Assembly (NCBI GenBank): GCA_007258455.2
Contig: VDFB02193867.1
Location: 532,695,071-532,759,070, forward strand
Length of the DNA stretch: 64,000 nt
Source: Sequoia sempervirens
Taxonomy: Eukaryota > Streptophyta > Pinopsida > Cupressales > Cupressaceae
Reading direction: 5' to 3'
In this document: in pieces, positions 46,345 to 57,268 of the stretch
Numbering within the stretch: position 1 is the first letter of the stretch
Layout of the letters: the number at the start of each line of letters is the position of its first letter
Notes under the pieces: model-generated
Database searches by the model: none
What the model was told of the DNA's origin: nothing
What the model saw: only the letters and a program-made list of their open reading frames with translations
Program-made: the position numbers and the translations under genes

Positions 46345-49257
46345 TTGAACTTTCAAAGCCTTACAATGTCGATTGATTATCAAAACTCACACTTATACAA
46401 TCCATACATGGGAGCATTACCTTCTACAAATGTCAATGCCACAATAAGTGTGAGTATGCCTAAATCAAAGATTGGAACAGATTTCCCGATGGTAGATCTA
46501 AATCCAAACCTACAAGTTTGTCAACTGAACAATCAAAGAATGAGCCTCCAAATGAACAACATCATCCCACCAAATCCATACATGCAAAATGAGAATGCAC
46601 CAAGTACAAGTTTTCCAAACATGAATCCAACAAACTTTGGGATGGACACATTTGAAAATCATATGAATATTCCAAACATCAACAATGGTCAATTTTAACC
46701 TATCATGTCGAATCTAAACATCATCCCAAATCATAACAATGTCCAAAATCAATTTTTCCATGATCCCATTCAAAAATCATAAGTATGCATCCCAAATCTG
46801 CATGAAAAAAAACCAAATCAACTATTTCAAGGGAGTCAAGAGCAAAATCAAGATCAAATTTGGCGAGACCAAATTGCTACACTTACCAAAATAGTTGAAT
46901 CATTACACCAAGAGACATCTCCACCACTATTACCCATATCAACATCATTCTTTGGTTTAGGGCTTCCCCCTTTACCTAGCACCAATCACTCCATCCAAAT
47001 GAATCCACCTAACACCAATCAAGCCATCACATCAAATCCTTTGAATATATCATCGACATCGCACCAACATATGGTATCTAATCAAATGACAACATCAATC
47101 ATGACAAATCAAAACATGGTCTCCCAAGGACCTATCACCTCGGTCATTGCAACAATCCCTATCACTTTGATCATTCCAAACACCACCCCTATCACACCCA
47201 TCATATCTCAATCCCTCACTACCATTATCGTTTTGAGCATATCTCAAACACTTGTCACTACATCCAACATGATTCTGAATCTGTGACCACTACTACCAAA
47301 ACCAAATGCAGCAAGACAATATAACATTGTGCTAAAATCTCACCAAGCCTACCAAAAGGCCATCCAACAATATCTAGCCACACAACAAGAAAGACAAGCC
47401 TCTCAAGCTACCCAACCAACAAAAGCACAAACACAAAAAATGACAATTGTTGAGAACAAGGATCAAGATCTATCCATCAAAGAACACATCGAAGATATGT
47501 CTACTTCATCCAATGATCAAATCAACATATATCAAGAATCACTTTTCAATCATGATCAAAATCCACCAACAATACCCAACAATGATCTAATCCAAGAAAT
47601 GACAACATCACTTATGGTTGAAAACATTGACAATCTCTCCACCACAATTGTTGAAAACAATGTTCAAGATCTCTCCATTAAGGAGAAAATTGAAGATATT
47701 TCTACACCATCTGATGATCAATGCACCATACATGAAGATCCACTTTTTAGTGATCTCTTTCAAGGAGTGTTAGGATTGTTTGATCCTATCGACATAATGC
47801 ACGATCCATTGACCAATGATCATGTCAAAAATGTTCCTACATCACCTAATGAGTTAGACATATCTCAAGAATTTATCCCAAAGCATGATCAATGTCTTTC
47901 AACAAGGTCTAGCAATGGTCCCTTCCAAGACATGTTGACCCCCTTTGACCTCATAGTTATAGATACTAAAAGAATCCACAACTCGACACTTGATCCAAAT
48001 TCAATCAAATATCAAGAGGATGTTGAACCACTTACCATGCCTAAGGATGATGTCCAAGAACCCTTTGTAAGCAATCCATCCTTTGAAACTGACCCATATC
48101 AGGAACTTGATCCAAAGCATGTTGAAAGCAAATCTAAAAACATTCAAAATCAAGAATTTGTATCTCCAAGATACTACAATGATCTAATGAACACTCTACT
48201 ATCTATGCAAGATGCACATACTCCTTCATTTACCCATGATATGCTTTCTATGGATGGACACATAGATGATCTTCATTCAAAACATGATCCCTTTATTCCT
48301 GACATTGTTACACAAAAAGAGCAGGTTATTGATTCATATAGTCAAATAGAGTTGTCAACATTAGGATCAAATATATCCAAAATCTAGACTGAGGAAATCA
48401 TGAATAAAGATATCCAACATTATCTACTCAAGGAAACAAGTTAGATAGAACAATATAATTCAGAGTTAGTAGAGTAGCAAATTGAAACAACATCACCTAT
48501 AGTGGTCATTTATCAAAGAATGCTTATTGAACAAGACATCTCAAAACAGGAAGAATCAAAGAACAAAGGTACTACTTCCACAATACTGGAGGCAACTTCG
48601 TATCAAGCAAACATCAACAAAGGGAGCAAGAAGAGTCCTTATGATGAAACCGATGTCAATACTACAACTAGCCACATCACGAATCTTCATCCACCCATCA
48701 TCCCATCCACGAATGGGGACCAACTTTGAAAGAAAGATTTGAATCAAAGTATGAAGAGCATTATCAAAGAAGAAGAAGTTGGAAAGCATAATGGACAAAT
48801 CAAATACACATGGATACCAAAACATACAAATAAAGATTATCCCTATCAAACTCCATTAGTCAAAGAAACTATGGGGCAAAATAAAAATGGGAAAAGTATC
48901 CATCAAAGATGTCCACAAAAGCAAAAGTAGGAATTTCAAGCGACGTACAAAGTGTATCAAGAAGTTGGTCCCAATTCCATGCACACTTCCATATCCACCC
49001 ATCATTGCTCATCTTCCCAAGTTTGGAGAGTTAAAGATTCCAAATTGTCAACCAATCCATCTTTTATCCCTAAACACACTTCATCCACACCTCCACACAT
49101 GATATCCAATTCTCACATTGACCATGAATTGGAAACGACCCTCATAAGGATTCAGAAGGCACTCTATTGTGATGTACACACAAAGAAAAAGTTAACTCCG
49201 GTATCGACGAAGCAGATCAAGAATCCCAAAAGCTACATTCAAGTGCACGTATCTTAG
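46345..49257 (+). pseudogene. Tat-D unrecognised 971-codon reading frame
   Basis: All open stretches from ATG 46345 to TAG 49255 share one frame, broken by eight internal stops (for example near 46696, 46780, 47283, 48388, 48442, 48478, 48727, 48928) and by no frameshift. The product is rich in Asn, Gln, Ser, Thr, Pro and Asp. The start is Asn/Pro/Met-rich. A short helical piece IWRDQIATLTKIVESLHQ (about residue 175) is followed by low-complexity Thr/Ile/Ser. Two similar acidic blocks follow, VENKDQDLSIKEHIEDMST and VENNVQDLSIKEKIEDIST (47452 and 47653), and the end is basic (QKALYCDVHTKKKL). It sits where gag-pol belongs in a relative of Tat-B. It could be a highly diverged gag or a captured gene. 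No domain is recognised. Confidence 0.65.
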
Positions 49258-52122
49258 TAAAAAAACTTCTTCAGGTAGGATACTGATGGCACATTATGAT
49301 AGAAGCATCTACATCAACACCATTAGGTGGGTCAACATGAATCTTTTAGAAAAATAAAAAAATAAAAAAATATGAAAATCCAAAAAAATAGAAAAAGTAT
49401 TGAAAATAGTAAAGAGAAAAATCATCCTCTAGTGAAAACCACATGTGCGGCGCTTTGGGAAATACCATGATGAAAACCTATAAAATAGGCATCATGTGTG
49501 GAATAGAGCAACTACATGCCCTAGTTGAGGTGAAAGCATCTCATCCCATTTGTAATAAATTGAGCATTCCATCCATCTTATCCATAATAAATCCATTCAT
49601 CCATAAAGCATTGATCCAATCCATTTTCATCCATCCTCATCCATCATCCAAGATATCTAGATCTTGATGAGATTTTGAGGTACACTTTACACTTGCTTAA
49701 GGTAAAAATATTGACATGGGTCATTTTCATTTGATCCTATCCTATACAACATTATCTGAACCATAAAGCATTATCCAAATGAGCATTCTTTATCCAAACC
49801 CCTTATCTTATTGCAAGATAATCTTTGGCATCCTTTGTGTACTTACCATATCCATCCATCCATACACCTATCCAAGCATCCACATATCACATTCCATACA
49901 TCACTAGACACTAGGGGAAAATATTTAGATCTCGATTTAGGAATAAAACTTGATCTATATCCTCCAACTTATGTGGTGATCCGAACATTGAAAAATGTGA
50001 AATCAAATTGGTCAAACCACTTGTGAGCAAAATCCGAATCACTAGCCCATGGCATATTTTGACAATATGACATTCTGGATATCAATCTTCATCATTCATT
50101 GGAAATCAATCCAAACAATCAATATCAGTCACATCTAACACATCCTTCAATGTCACGTCAAATCATTCGAACAACTTTTGTTTCAAATCAAGCTTCATCA
50201 ATCCTAATCAATCGAATCCAATCAATCCAACATCTTGGGATATCCTTCCCAATCATTGTGTTTCTTAACACTATCCTTTCATTGTTGCACATCCTCAATG
50301 ATGTTATCATCATCAATCCTTGCATTGTTGTGCATCCTCAACAATGTTATTTTCATCAATCTTGATCATTCAAATCCTTGCATTGTTGTGTATCCTCAAC
50401 AATTTTATCATCATCTTCAATCCATCAATTTGATCCGATCAACCTTAGCTTGGTTTTCAACAAAAATCCGAAAACAGAGCACTGATATCATCACACATGT
50501 CCATATCAAAATCACCAAAATCATGCAAAAATCCAAAAACATCAAAAAATTAGAAAATCCAAAAACATTCAAAACATATAAAATCCAAAAACATCAAAAA
50601 ATTAGAAAATCTGAAAACATAAATAAAATCATAAAAACATCAAAAACTTGATATCTGAACTACATTGTTTCTGAGCTTAAACATAGGCAAGGCTAATCTT
50701 TGATTAGCCCCTGACATCAAAATTCAAAAAAAATTGAAAAACATCAAAATCCAAAAACATTTGAAAAACACAAAATCCAAAAACATTCAAAAAAATGCAA
50801 AATCCAAAAACATTCATAAAATCTCAGAAAACCTCAAAACATTCAAAAAATCAAAAATCAAAACATTTGAAAATCTCGAAAAATAGCAAAATAAGCCTCA
50901 AAACATTGCAAAACATCAAAAACATCCAAATATTTGAAAAAATCCATCCATCCCATTTGGATTTCACTCAAAATATTCAATCATCCATAATGAATTGATT
51001 GTCACCTTCATCCTTTGGCAACACAAACAGAAACAATCATAGCAGTCAGCAAAAACAAGCTTCAATCGTAAAATTTAAATCAAAGCAACAAACCGTTAAA
51101 CACAAAATCAAACTCTTGATCAATCACAAACATTTCAATCAACCTTGTATCAACAACCTATCAATCAACTTATCAAACCATCATCATCCTATACAATGCA
51201 TGTCCTAGGATATATCGTTCTGACAATGGGCATCATTTTGGATATCACCTTGGATTCTTATCCTATCAAAACACATCCCTTTGGCTAGAGGTATGAAGAA
51301 CATTGGCTTGTTTTCATACTTGATCTTTTCTTTTGATTTATCTTATTGCGCTTATTCCAAGGACCCCTCGATGATATATGAACAAAGGATAGAGAGATAG
51401 GAATGGGGCAACAATGATTATCTTTTGCATGTTGCACTTGTTGGATGTTCTTGTAAAATAACTTGGCGAATACTTGCTTTGTTAGGAACGTCCTAGCAAG
51501 GTTTTCGTATGTCAAGGGTGAACAAGAATATTCCTATCTGCTTGTCGAGTCAAATTTCATCACACTAGGTACAATGCCATCCTGGCTATTTATACCTTAA
51601 TGCATCATATCTATGTGTATTATCAAACATAAGGTATGTAGCCCTTTTATAATCCCAATCCTTGATAAGCGAATCATCCATCTATCATCATCATTTCTCA
51701 TCATCATTTCTCATCATCATCTCTCATAAAGTTGGCATGTTGGATCCGCCTGTCATCATTTAATGGCTTCTTTTCTGCACTAACATCACGTCATGGACAG
51801 TTAATCATCATCACCAGTGCATCCATCTTGCATCCATTTTGCATCCATAAATCATTAGTATTCTGCATATCATCTCACATGCATGGTCACCATCATAATA
51901 TAGATTTTTCAGTCTAAGCATCTGCATAAAACATCCATTGCATAATCATGGCATATCATATCCTCCATCTCACATCATATCATCATTTAAGTTGTTTAGC
52001 ATAATATAGATTTTTTATTCTAAGCATCTTAAAACCATCTCATTTGCATCATCATCCATAACCATCCATTTTGAACCTCTTTATCATGAGATCGACCCTC
52101 AAATAGAATCTTTTCGCTTGAT
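49258..52122 (+). other. Tat-D spacer between the unknown frame and the polypurine tract
   Basis: Non-coding. It matches the Tat-B spacer in reverse (for example 49380-49500 with 16940-17065, and 51480-51620 with 15390-15520). It includes an A/C-rich repeat zone (50510-50940), three hairpin-forming repeats (50279-50410) and an ATCATC-rich block (51660-52080). The PMD gene present in Tat-B is absent here. Confidence 0.75.
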
Positions 52123-52137
52123 CTCTCAAGGGGGCAA
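52123..52137 (+). promoter_or_regulatory. Tat-D outer polypurine tract
   Basis: CTCTCAAGGGGGCAA directly precedes TGTACCAG, the first bases shared by both Tat-D LTRs. Confidence 0.75.
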
Positions 52138-53301
52138 TGTACCAGTGTACTTCTTTCTGCTAGGGCATCTGACAAATTAAAAAAATTTGAATTTTGATCG
52201 CGGAAAGTTTTATTCTTTGAACCAACGCAACAAGTACATTGCTTCAAAGAGGGGCAAAATATAAACATGCAAAATTAGGATTATGCATTCAATCAAGTTC
52301 ATTCATCAAGTAAACTAGGTTTCACATTCATCCGCTCAACAAATTAATCAAGCTCACCTTCATCCACTCGTCAGGTAAAATCATTAATTTTAATCTCCTA
52401 AGGTCATTAATTTAAAATTAAACAAACTTTAACATCAACCTTTAATTAAATAAACAAAACTTTATTAAATCTCCAAATGCATATTCCATCCTTTTCTAAT
52501 TTAAATAAATCAAATATTTAAGTCATAAAAGTCAAAATCATCCTAATCATCACTCAGCTAACCTAATCCTAGTTAGCCTAACCTGACCACCCATCACGTC
52601 CTCTAGATAATCCCACTTGCACAAATAAATCAATTTATTGATTTATTAAAATCATCATTTTCACTCAACATGGCATCTTTGAGGAATACTCCCTCAAGTT
52701 TGAATTCAAAAGCAAGGTGAAATGTACATCCAATAAGACATTTAATGTCTCTTACATGTCCCTTGCACAAGTCAAACTCAACATTTACTCTCAAATTCAA
52801 ATTTGAAATTTCCCCCTCTTGGGCACATTTCCCAAATCTTGCACACTCCTCAACCACTCACAAGTTGACAAGTGGCCTCTTTTCATTGGCTTGTTCTTTA
52901 TCCCACATTCATCCATTTGGCCATTCTCTCATCAAAATAATCTATAAATGATAGGCTTCATTCTTGATCAAATCCTCCACAACTCTACAATTCCATCCAC
53001 AATCTTCATGCAAAATCATTCTCTTCAAGAGAACTAATTTTTCCCATCCTATCATCAGCATCTAGCTTATCTATCAAGGATTGGGAAAGGGCTATTTTCA
53101 ACAATAGCACCAATCCACTATGAAATAAAGTTTTGATTATGTTTTTATATGCTTGCATTTCATTATCTTTATTTTATTTATTTTGCATATTTGATCATAG
53201 TCAGGTATTTCATAGGGATGTTGAATTTAAATGTGTTTCAAATGACTAGCATGATATTATTATGTTAAGATTTCTAACCATTTGTAGATTTGGCATCCAC
53301 A
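52138..53301 (+). repeat. Tat-D 3' LTR
   Basis: Begins TGTACCAGTGTAC and ends GGCATCCACA. Matches 23691-24889. It contains at 52215-52259 the stem-loop and the inner purine run CAAAGAGGGGCAAAA that in Tat-B lie just outside the LTR. Confidence 0.88.
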
Positions 53302-53951
53302 AGCAAAATTAAATAATTTGTATAATTCACTGATACATCTCTTGATTGATGTGGAATAATGTTTCAAATATTAGTATATTAGTATGATGAAATATAATTA
53401 TAAATGTGAAGATATTTTAGGTCTTAAGACACATAAATTTTACATCCACTTAACTCAAATCAATCATGATGATTGATATAACTATCCAAGACAAGATGGA
53501 GATTTAAGTAATTCCAAAAAATATTTTTCTCTTTTCTTTTGTTTTGGACTTGGTCTAGCTTAGACTTTTAGGGTGTTCCTTCCCTCACCTACCCAATTTT
53601 CAAGAATAGTAAATTATTGTGCTTTTAATTGATAAAATATAATAAAAAAATATTTATTAGATAAGAATGATAACATTAAATACAAATTTTGTCCAATATT
53701 TTAAATACAAATTTTGTAAAAAAATTAGTAATTTCATAAAAGTATATATTAGATAACATGGATACTCATAAAATAGGTTTACATCCATCAATCAAATCTA
53801 CCAAATCTATCATAGAGTTACAAAATTATTTTCATTTAAAAATGAATTGTAGATAAAGATCCCGTATAACTATTCTTCTAATATAGAAATCTCAATACCA
53901 TATTAATATCATCTTTTCTATCTCTTTTTTAAAGATAAGCACTCTTTTTTC
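53302..53951. other. AT-rich, nothing recognised
   Basis: Right flank of Tat-D. Very AT-rich, without motif or repeat match. Confidence 0.4.
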
Positions 53952-54573
53952 TAAGTCACTATTTCTAATTATGATATAATAGATCTAGACTATAATTTAT
54001 TTGAATCTATTTAATTGAATTTAATATGATAAATATTAAATAATTTAATTTTCCTTAGATGTAAATGGATGAAAATATTTAATTAGTAATAATAGATATT
54101 GTAAAAATGGTCAAAATAGCTAAAACTTTCCCATGCGTATGAAGAATGAAATGAGGTGGATGGGACCACCAACATGGAAATCAACATGGTTTTGTATGAG
54201 GGATAGGAGATCTCAACCATATATAGGTCTTGGTACAACCATATCTATGTTATGTCATGTTTAAGTCACTATTTCTAAATATGATATAATAGATCTAGAC
54301 TATAATTTATTTGAATCTATTTAATTGAATTTGATACGATAAATATTAGAAAATTTAATTTTCCTTAGATGTAAATGGATGAAAATATTTAATTATTAAT
54401 AATAAATATTGTAAAAATGGTCAAAATAGCTAAAACTTTCCCATGCGTATGAAGAATCAAATGAGTAGGTGGATGGGGCCACTGATATAGCAATTGACAT
54501 GGTTTTCTATGAGGGGGAGGAGATCTCAACCATATCTAGGTCTTGGTACAACCATATCTATGTTATTTCATGT
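53952..54573. repeat. Tandem duplication, two 310-bp units
   Basis: Units 53952-54261 and 54262-54573 both start TAAGTCACTATTTCTAA and match along their length with scattered changes and a few small indels. There is no coding content. Confidence 0.93.
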
Positions 54574-54867
54574 TTCATTTATATTCTTGAGGACATAAGT
54601 TTATGTTTAGCTATATTTTGAAGCTATATAGGCACAACTTTTCTTTTTAGGATTTGGCCAACATGTCTTTATTTCTCAATTGGGCTTGATATGTAAAATT
54701 TTTGCACACTATAATAGAACAAGCTGTGTTCCTTTACAATTGCTTTTTCTAATAAAAAAAGAAATTTTTTAAAAAGTTTAAAATAATTAATATTTTAACA
54801 TTGAATAATAAATAATGAAGCATTATAACATTAAAAAAATTAAAAAAAATTATTTTCATACAAAGTG
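54574..54867. other. AT-rich stretch before LINE remnant
   Basis: No gene. A-rich runs end at the LINE start. Confidence 0.4.
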
Positions 54868-57268
54868 TTGGCCAAGGTTCTTGCTCTAAGGTTTACCAAA
54901 ATTCTCCCCAAATTTATTAGCAATACTCAAACAAGATTCATCAAAGGAAGGTACATTCTTGAAAATCTAATCACAAGCTAGGAAGCTAAGCAATGGGCCA
55001 AAGATTCTTAGCAAAATTCCATGATGCTTCTTCTAGATTTTGAGAAAGCATACAATAGAGTTGAGTGGGAGTTTTTAAGAGGTATTCTCTAGGCATTTGG
55101 TTTCCCAAGCTTGTTCTGTAAGATGGTGGGTGTCTTACTCAAGGATGCCAATCCACATATTGATGTAAATGGAGCACTATCTGAGGAAATCATATTGGAA
55201 ATATCAATACGACAGGGATGCCCTTTGGCAACTGCTCTTTTTGTAGTAGCTTCAAATTCCCTTTTCTATTTGGTAAGGGATTCTTCTATTTCTCCTAGCA
55301 CTAGGGGCATTAGATTTCCTTATGAGAAGGAATTTCTTAATATTCAATTTTCCAATGATATTGCTCTTTTCCTAGAGTTAGACAAGCTAAACATTGAATC
55401 TCTAATGAAGAAAATGGAGATATTCTGCAAGGACTTTGGGGATAAAGTTAACAATAGAAAATCTATTGCTCTTGGGTGGGAGAGAAACCCACTGGAATGG
55501 TTCAAGAGCTTCAATTTTGAATGGGGAGGACCTGACCTCCAAGTGACATACCTCAGTATCCCCTTTGCTATCAACCCCAACCTCAAGGAAATGTGGAATT
55601 GGATCAATGGTAAAATTGAGAAAAAGCTTGATAGCTGGAATAAGTAGTATCTTTCCCTTGTAGGAAGAGTCCAAGTATGTCAAAGATACTCTCATCCTAT
55701 AGTATTTATTTCACCTTTGTGTGGTTCTTCTGAGTTACCAGGTTAATGAAATCCAGAAAAAGATAAGGAGTTTCCTTTGGTCAGATGGAAAAGGGAAAAG
55801 GAAAAAAAAATGTTGTGTGTTGGGACTAGTGTTGCCTAGGTAAGAGGCAAGGTGGCCTAGGACTTAAATATCTGAGATTGCAAGAAATATCTCTTGCAAC
55901 AAAGTGGATTGTGAAATATTTGGATGGTAACAAGCCCTAGAAGGTGCTGGTAAGAAATAACATCATCATGGCTATCCCTAAACAAGAAAAATCTTGAAAA
56001 AATATTCCCTTGAGTGACATTCTTATGAGTAAATTCTCTATGTATCCTAAAGGGTTAGTAGTTTTTATGAGCCTTGGGAAGGCCTAGGAGTTAATCAAAC
56101 ACAATGCCTAGTTGAAGTCTAGTGACATAATCCTTAAGGACAATGTTAATTGTTAATGCTTTAGCTCCATTCGGTGGAATGTGTCTCATAATCATAAACC
56201 CCTTGCCTTGATATAGGGTTTTTCTACCAAGAATTGGTGTAAAAAATGCATCAAAACATTTGGATACATTTTGGTTGAAGGGAAGATAAAGAGCTGGGCC
56301 AGATTAGTAGCGAAATTCGACCTCCCAAACTCAAAATTTAGAACGTACTCTACACTAATAGAGGCCTATAAGGATGTTGTCTTCCCCTGGGATTCTAGGA
56401 GGGCCCTTGATCTAACCAGGGATATTGTTTGGAAGGGTGGGAATCCTATCTCCAAGCTAAAAGAAAAGGATATCTACAAAGAATTGACCTGTGTCAACAC
56501 TATTTTTTAACATTTGAATAGTTATTGGAATTTAAACATAGATAAAAAATATTGGCAAACAATACTGACGGATGTTTTGTGTAGTGATATTGAGCCAATG
56601 AAAGCCTAATTTAGGTGGTTAGTGTTGCTTCAAAGAATTCCTTTTAAAAGCATTTGTGAGGATATTGATATTTGCAATATTTGTAAAACTCTAGAATTGG
56701 TAAAGAACATTCTTTTTTACTATCATTATGCTAAAGAAATGTGGAAATTTTTTTGTTGTAATGTTAAAATTTGGGATACTAATGATAATTTGGTTTGGAA
56801 ATATGTGTTAATTTGTGATAGGAAAATGAGTATAAATTGTAATTTTTTTTGGATTTTATTGTCTACAGAGATTATGTGGCATAACTAGAAAGCTTGGAAC
56901 AATGAAAAATTCAAATCAGCAAGAGATCCCTTACTGAGTCTGCCAGAAGACTCACATTTCTACAATTTCTATTGTAGATATTGTTTCACATTGAGGTTTT
57001 GCTTCCCAAGTTCATCAATCTTATTAGAGATGGATCGAGGAGGATCAACAAGGTTGAAGGAAGGTGTGGTCATGAGATCTTCTTAAAAGATATTAATGAG
57101 TTTCAGAGGGATTTCAATGTGGTAGTAGAGGTGCAATATAGGCTTAGGGGAGGGCACTTAGTCAAACTCAATTTGGCACGCAATCTATGGGTGAGGATGC
57201 TAAAAGTGGATAGACAGTGGTTGGAGATAATAGGGGGAGCTTGTAAGCTCTATCAAGATTGTGGTTAA
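54868..57268 (+). pseudogene. L1-type LINE ORF2 remnant (reverse transcriptase to C-terminus), 5' truncated
   Basis: Starts inside RT at KVLAKVLALRF. NTQTRFIKGRYILENLI, MMLLLDFEKAYNRVEWEFL, SIRQGCPLATALF and QFSNDIALFLE follow; the catalytic FADD is FSND here (55348), so one metal-binding Asp is Asn. WNKWYLSL-type and GRVQVCQ blocks follow, then a zf-RVT-like segment (LLQRIPFKSICEDIDICNIC, about 56622-56681). The endonuclease half is missing, the usual result of incomplete reverse transcription. Several stops (TAG at 55645) and small shifts occur. No poly-A tail or target duplication is clear. Confidence 0.88.

Larger units (their letters stand above)
23691..53301 (+). mobile_element. Tat-D: pol-less relative of Tat-B, with nested insertions
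   Basis: LTRs at 23691-24889 and 52138-53301 run in the + direction. The primer binding site is displaced to 41164 by element C. Then come a long leader, an unrecognised 971-codon frame, a long spacer matching Tat-B, and a polypurine tract. No RT, RNase H or integrase motif is found, so it is a large non-autonomous derivative. Flanks AGGAG and AGCAA agree at only 3 of 5 bases, so the duplication is not secure. Without elements C and the inverted-repeat copy at 44354 it would be about 12.5 kb. Confidence 0.83.

Noticed and set aside
50510..50940. Regular repeats that could suggest a CRISPR-like array
   Set aside because: Units are degenerate, with no constant repeat or unique spacers, and the setting is a plant retrotransposon.
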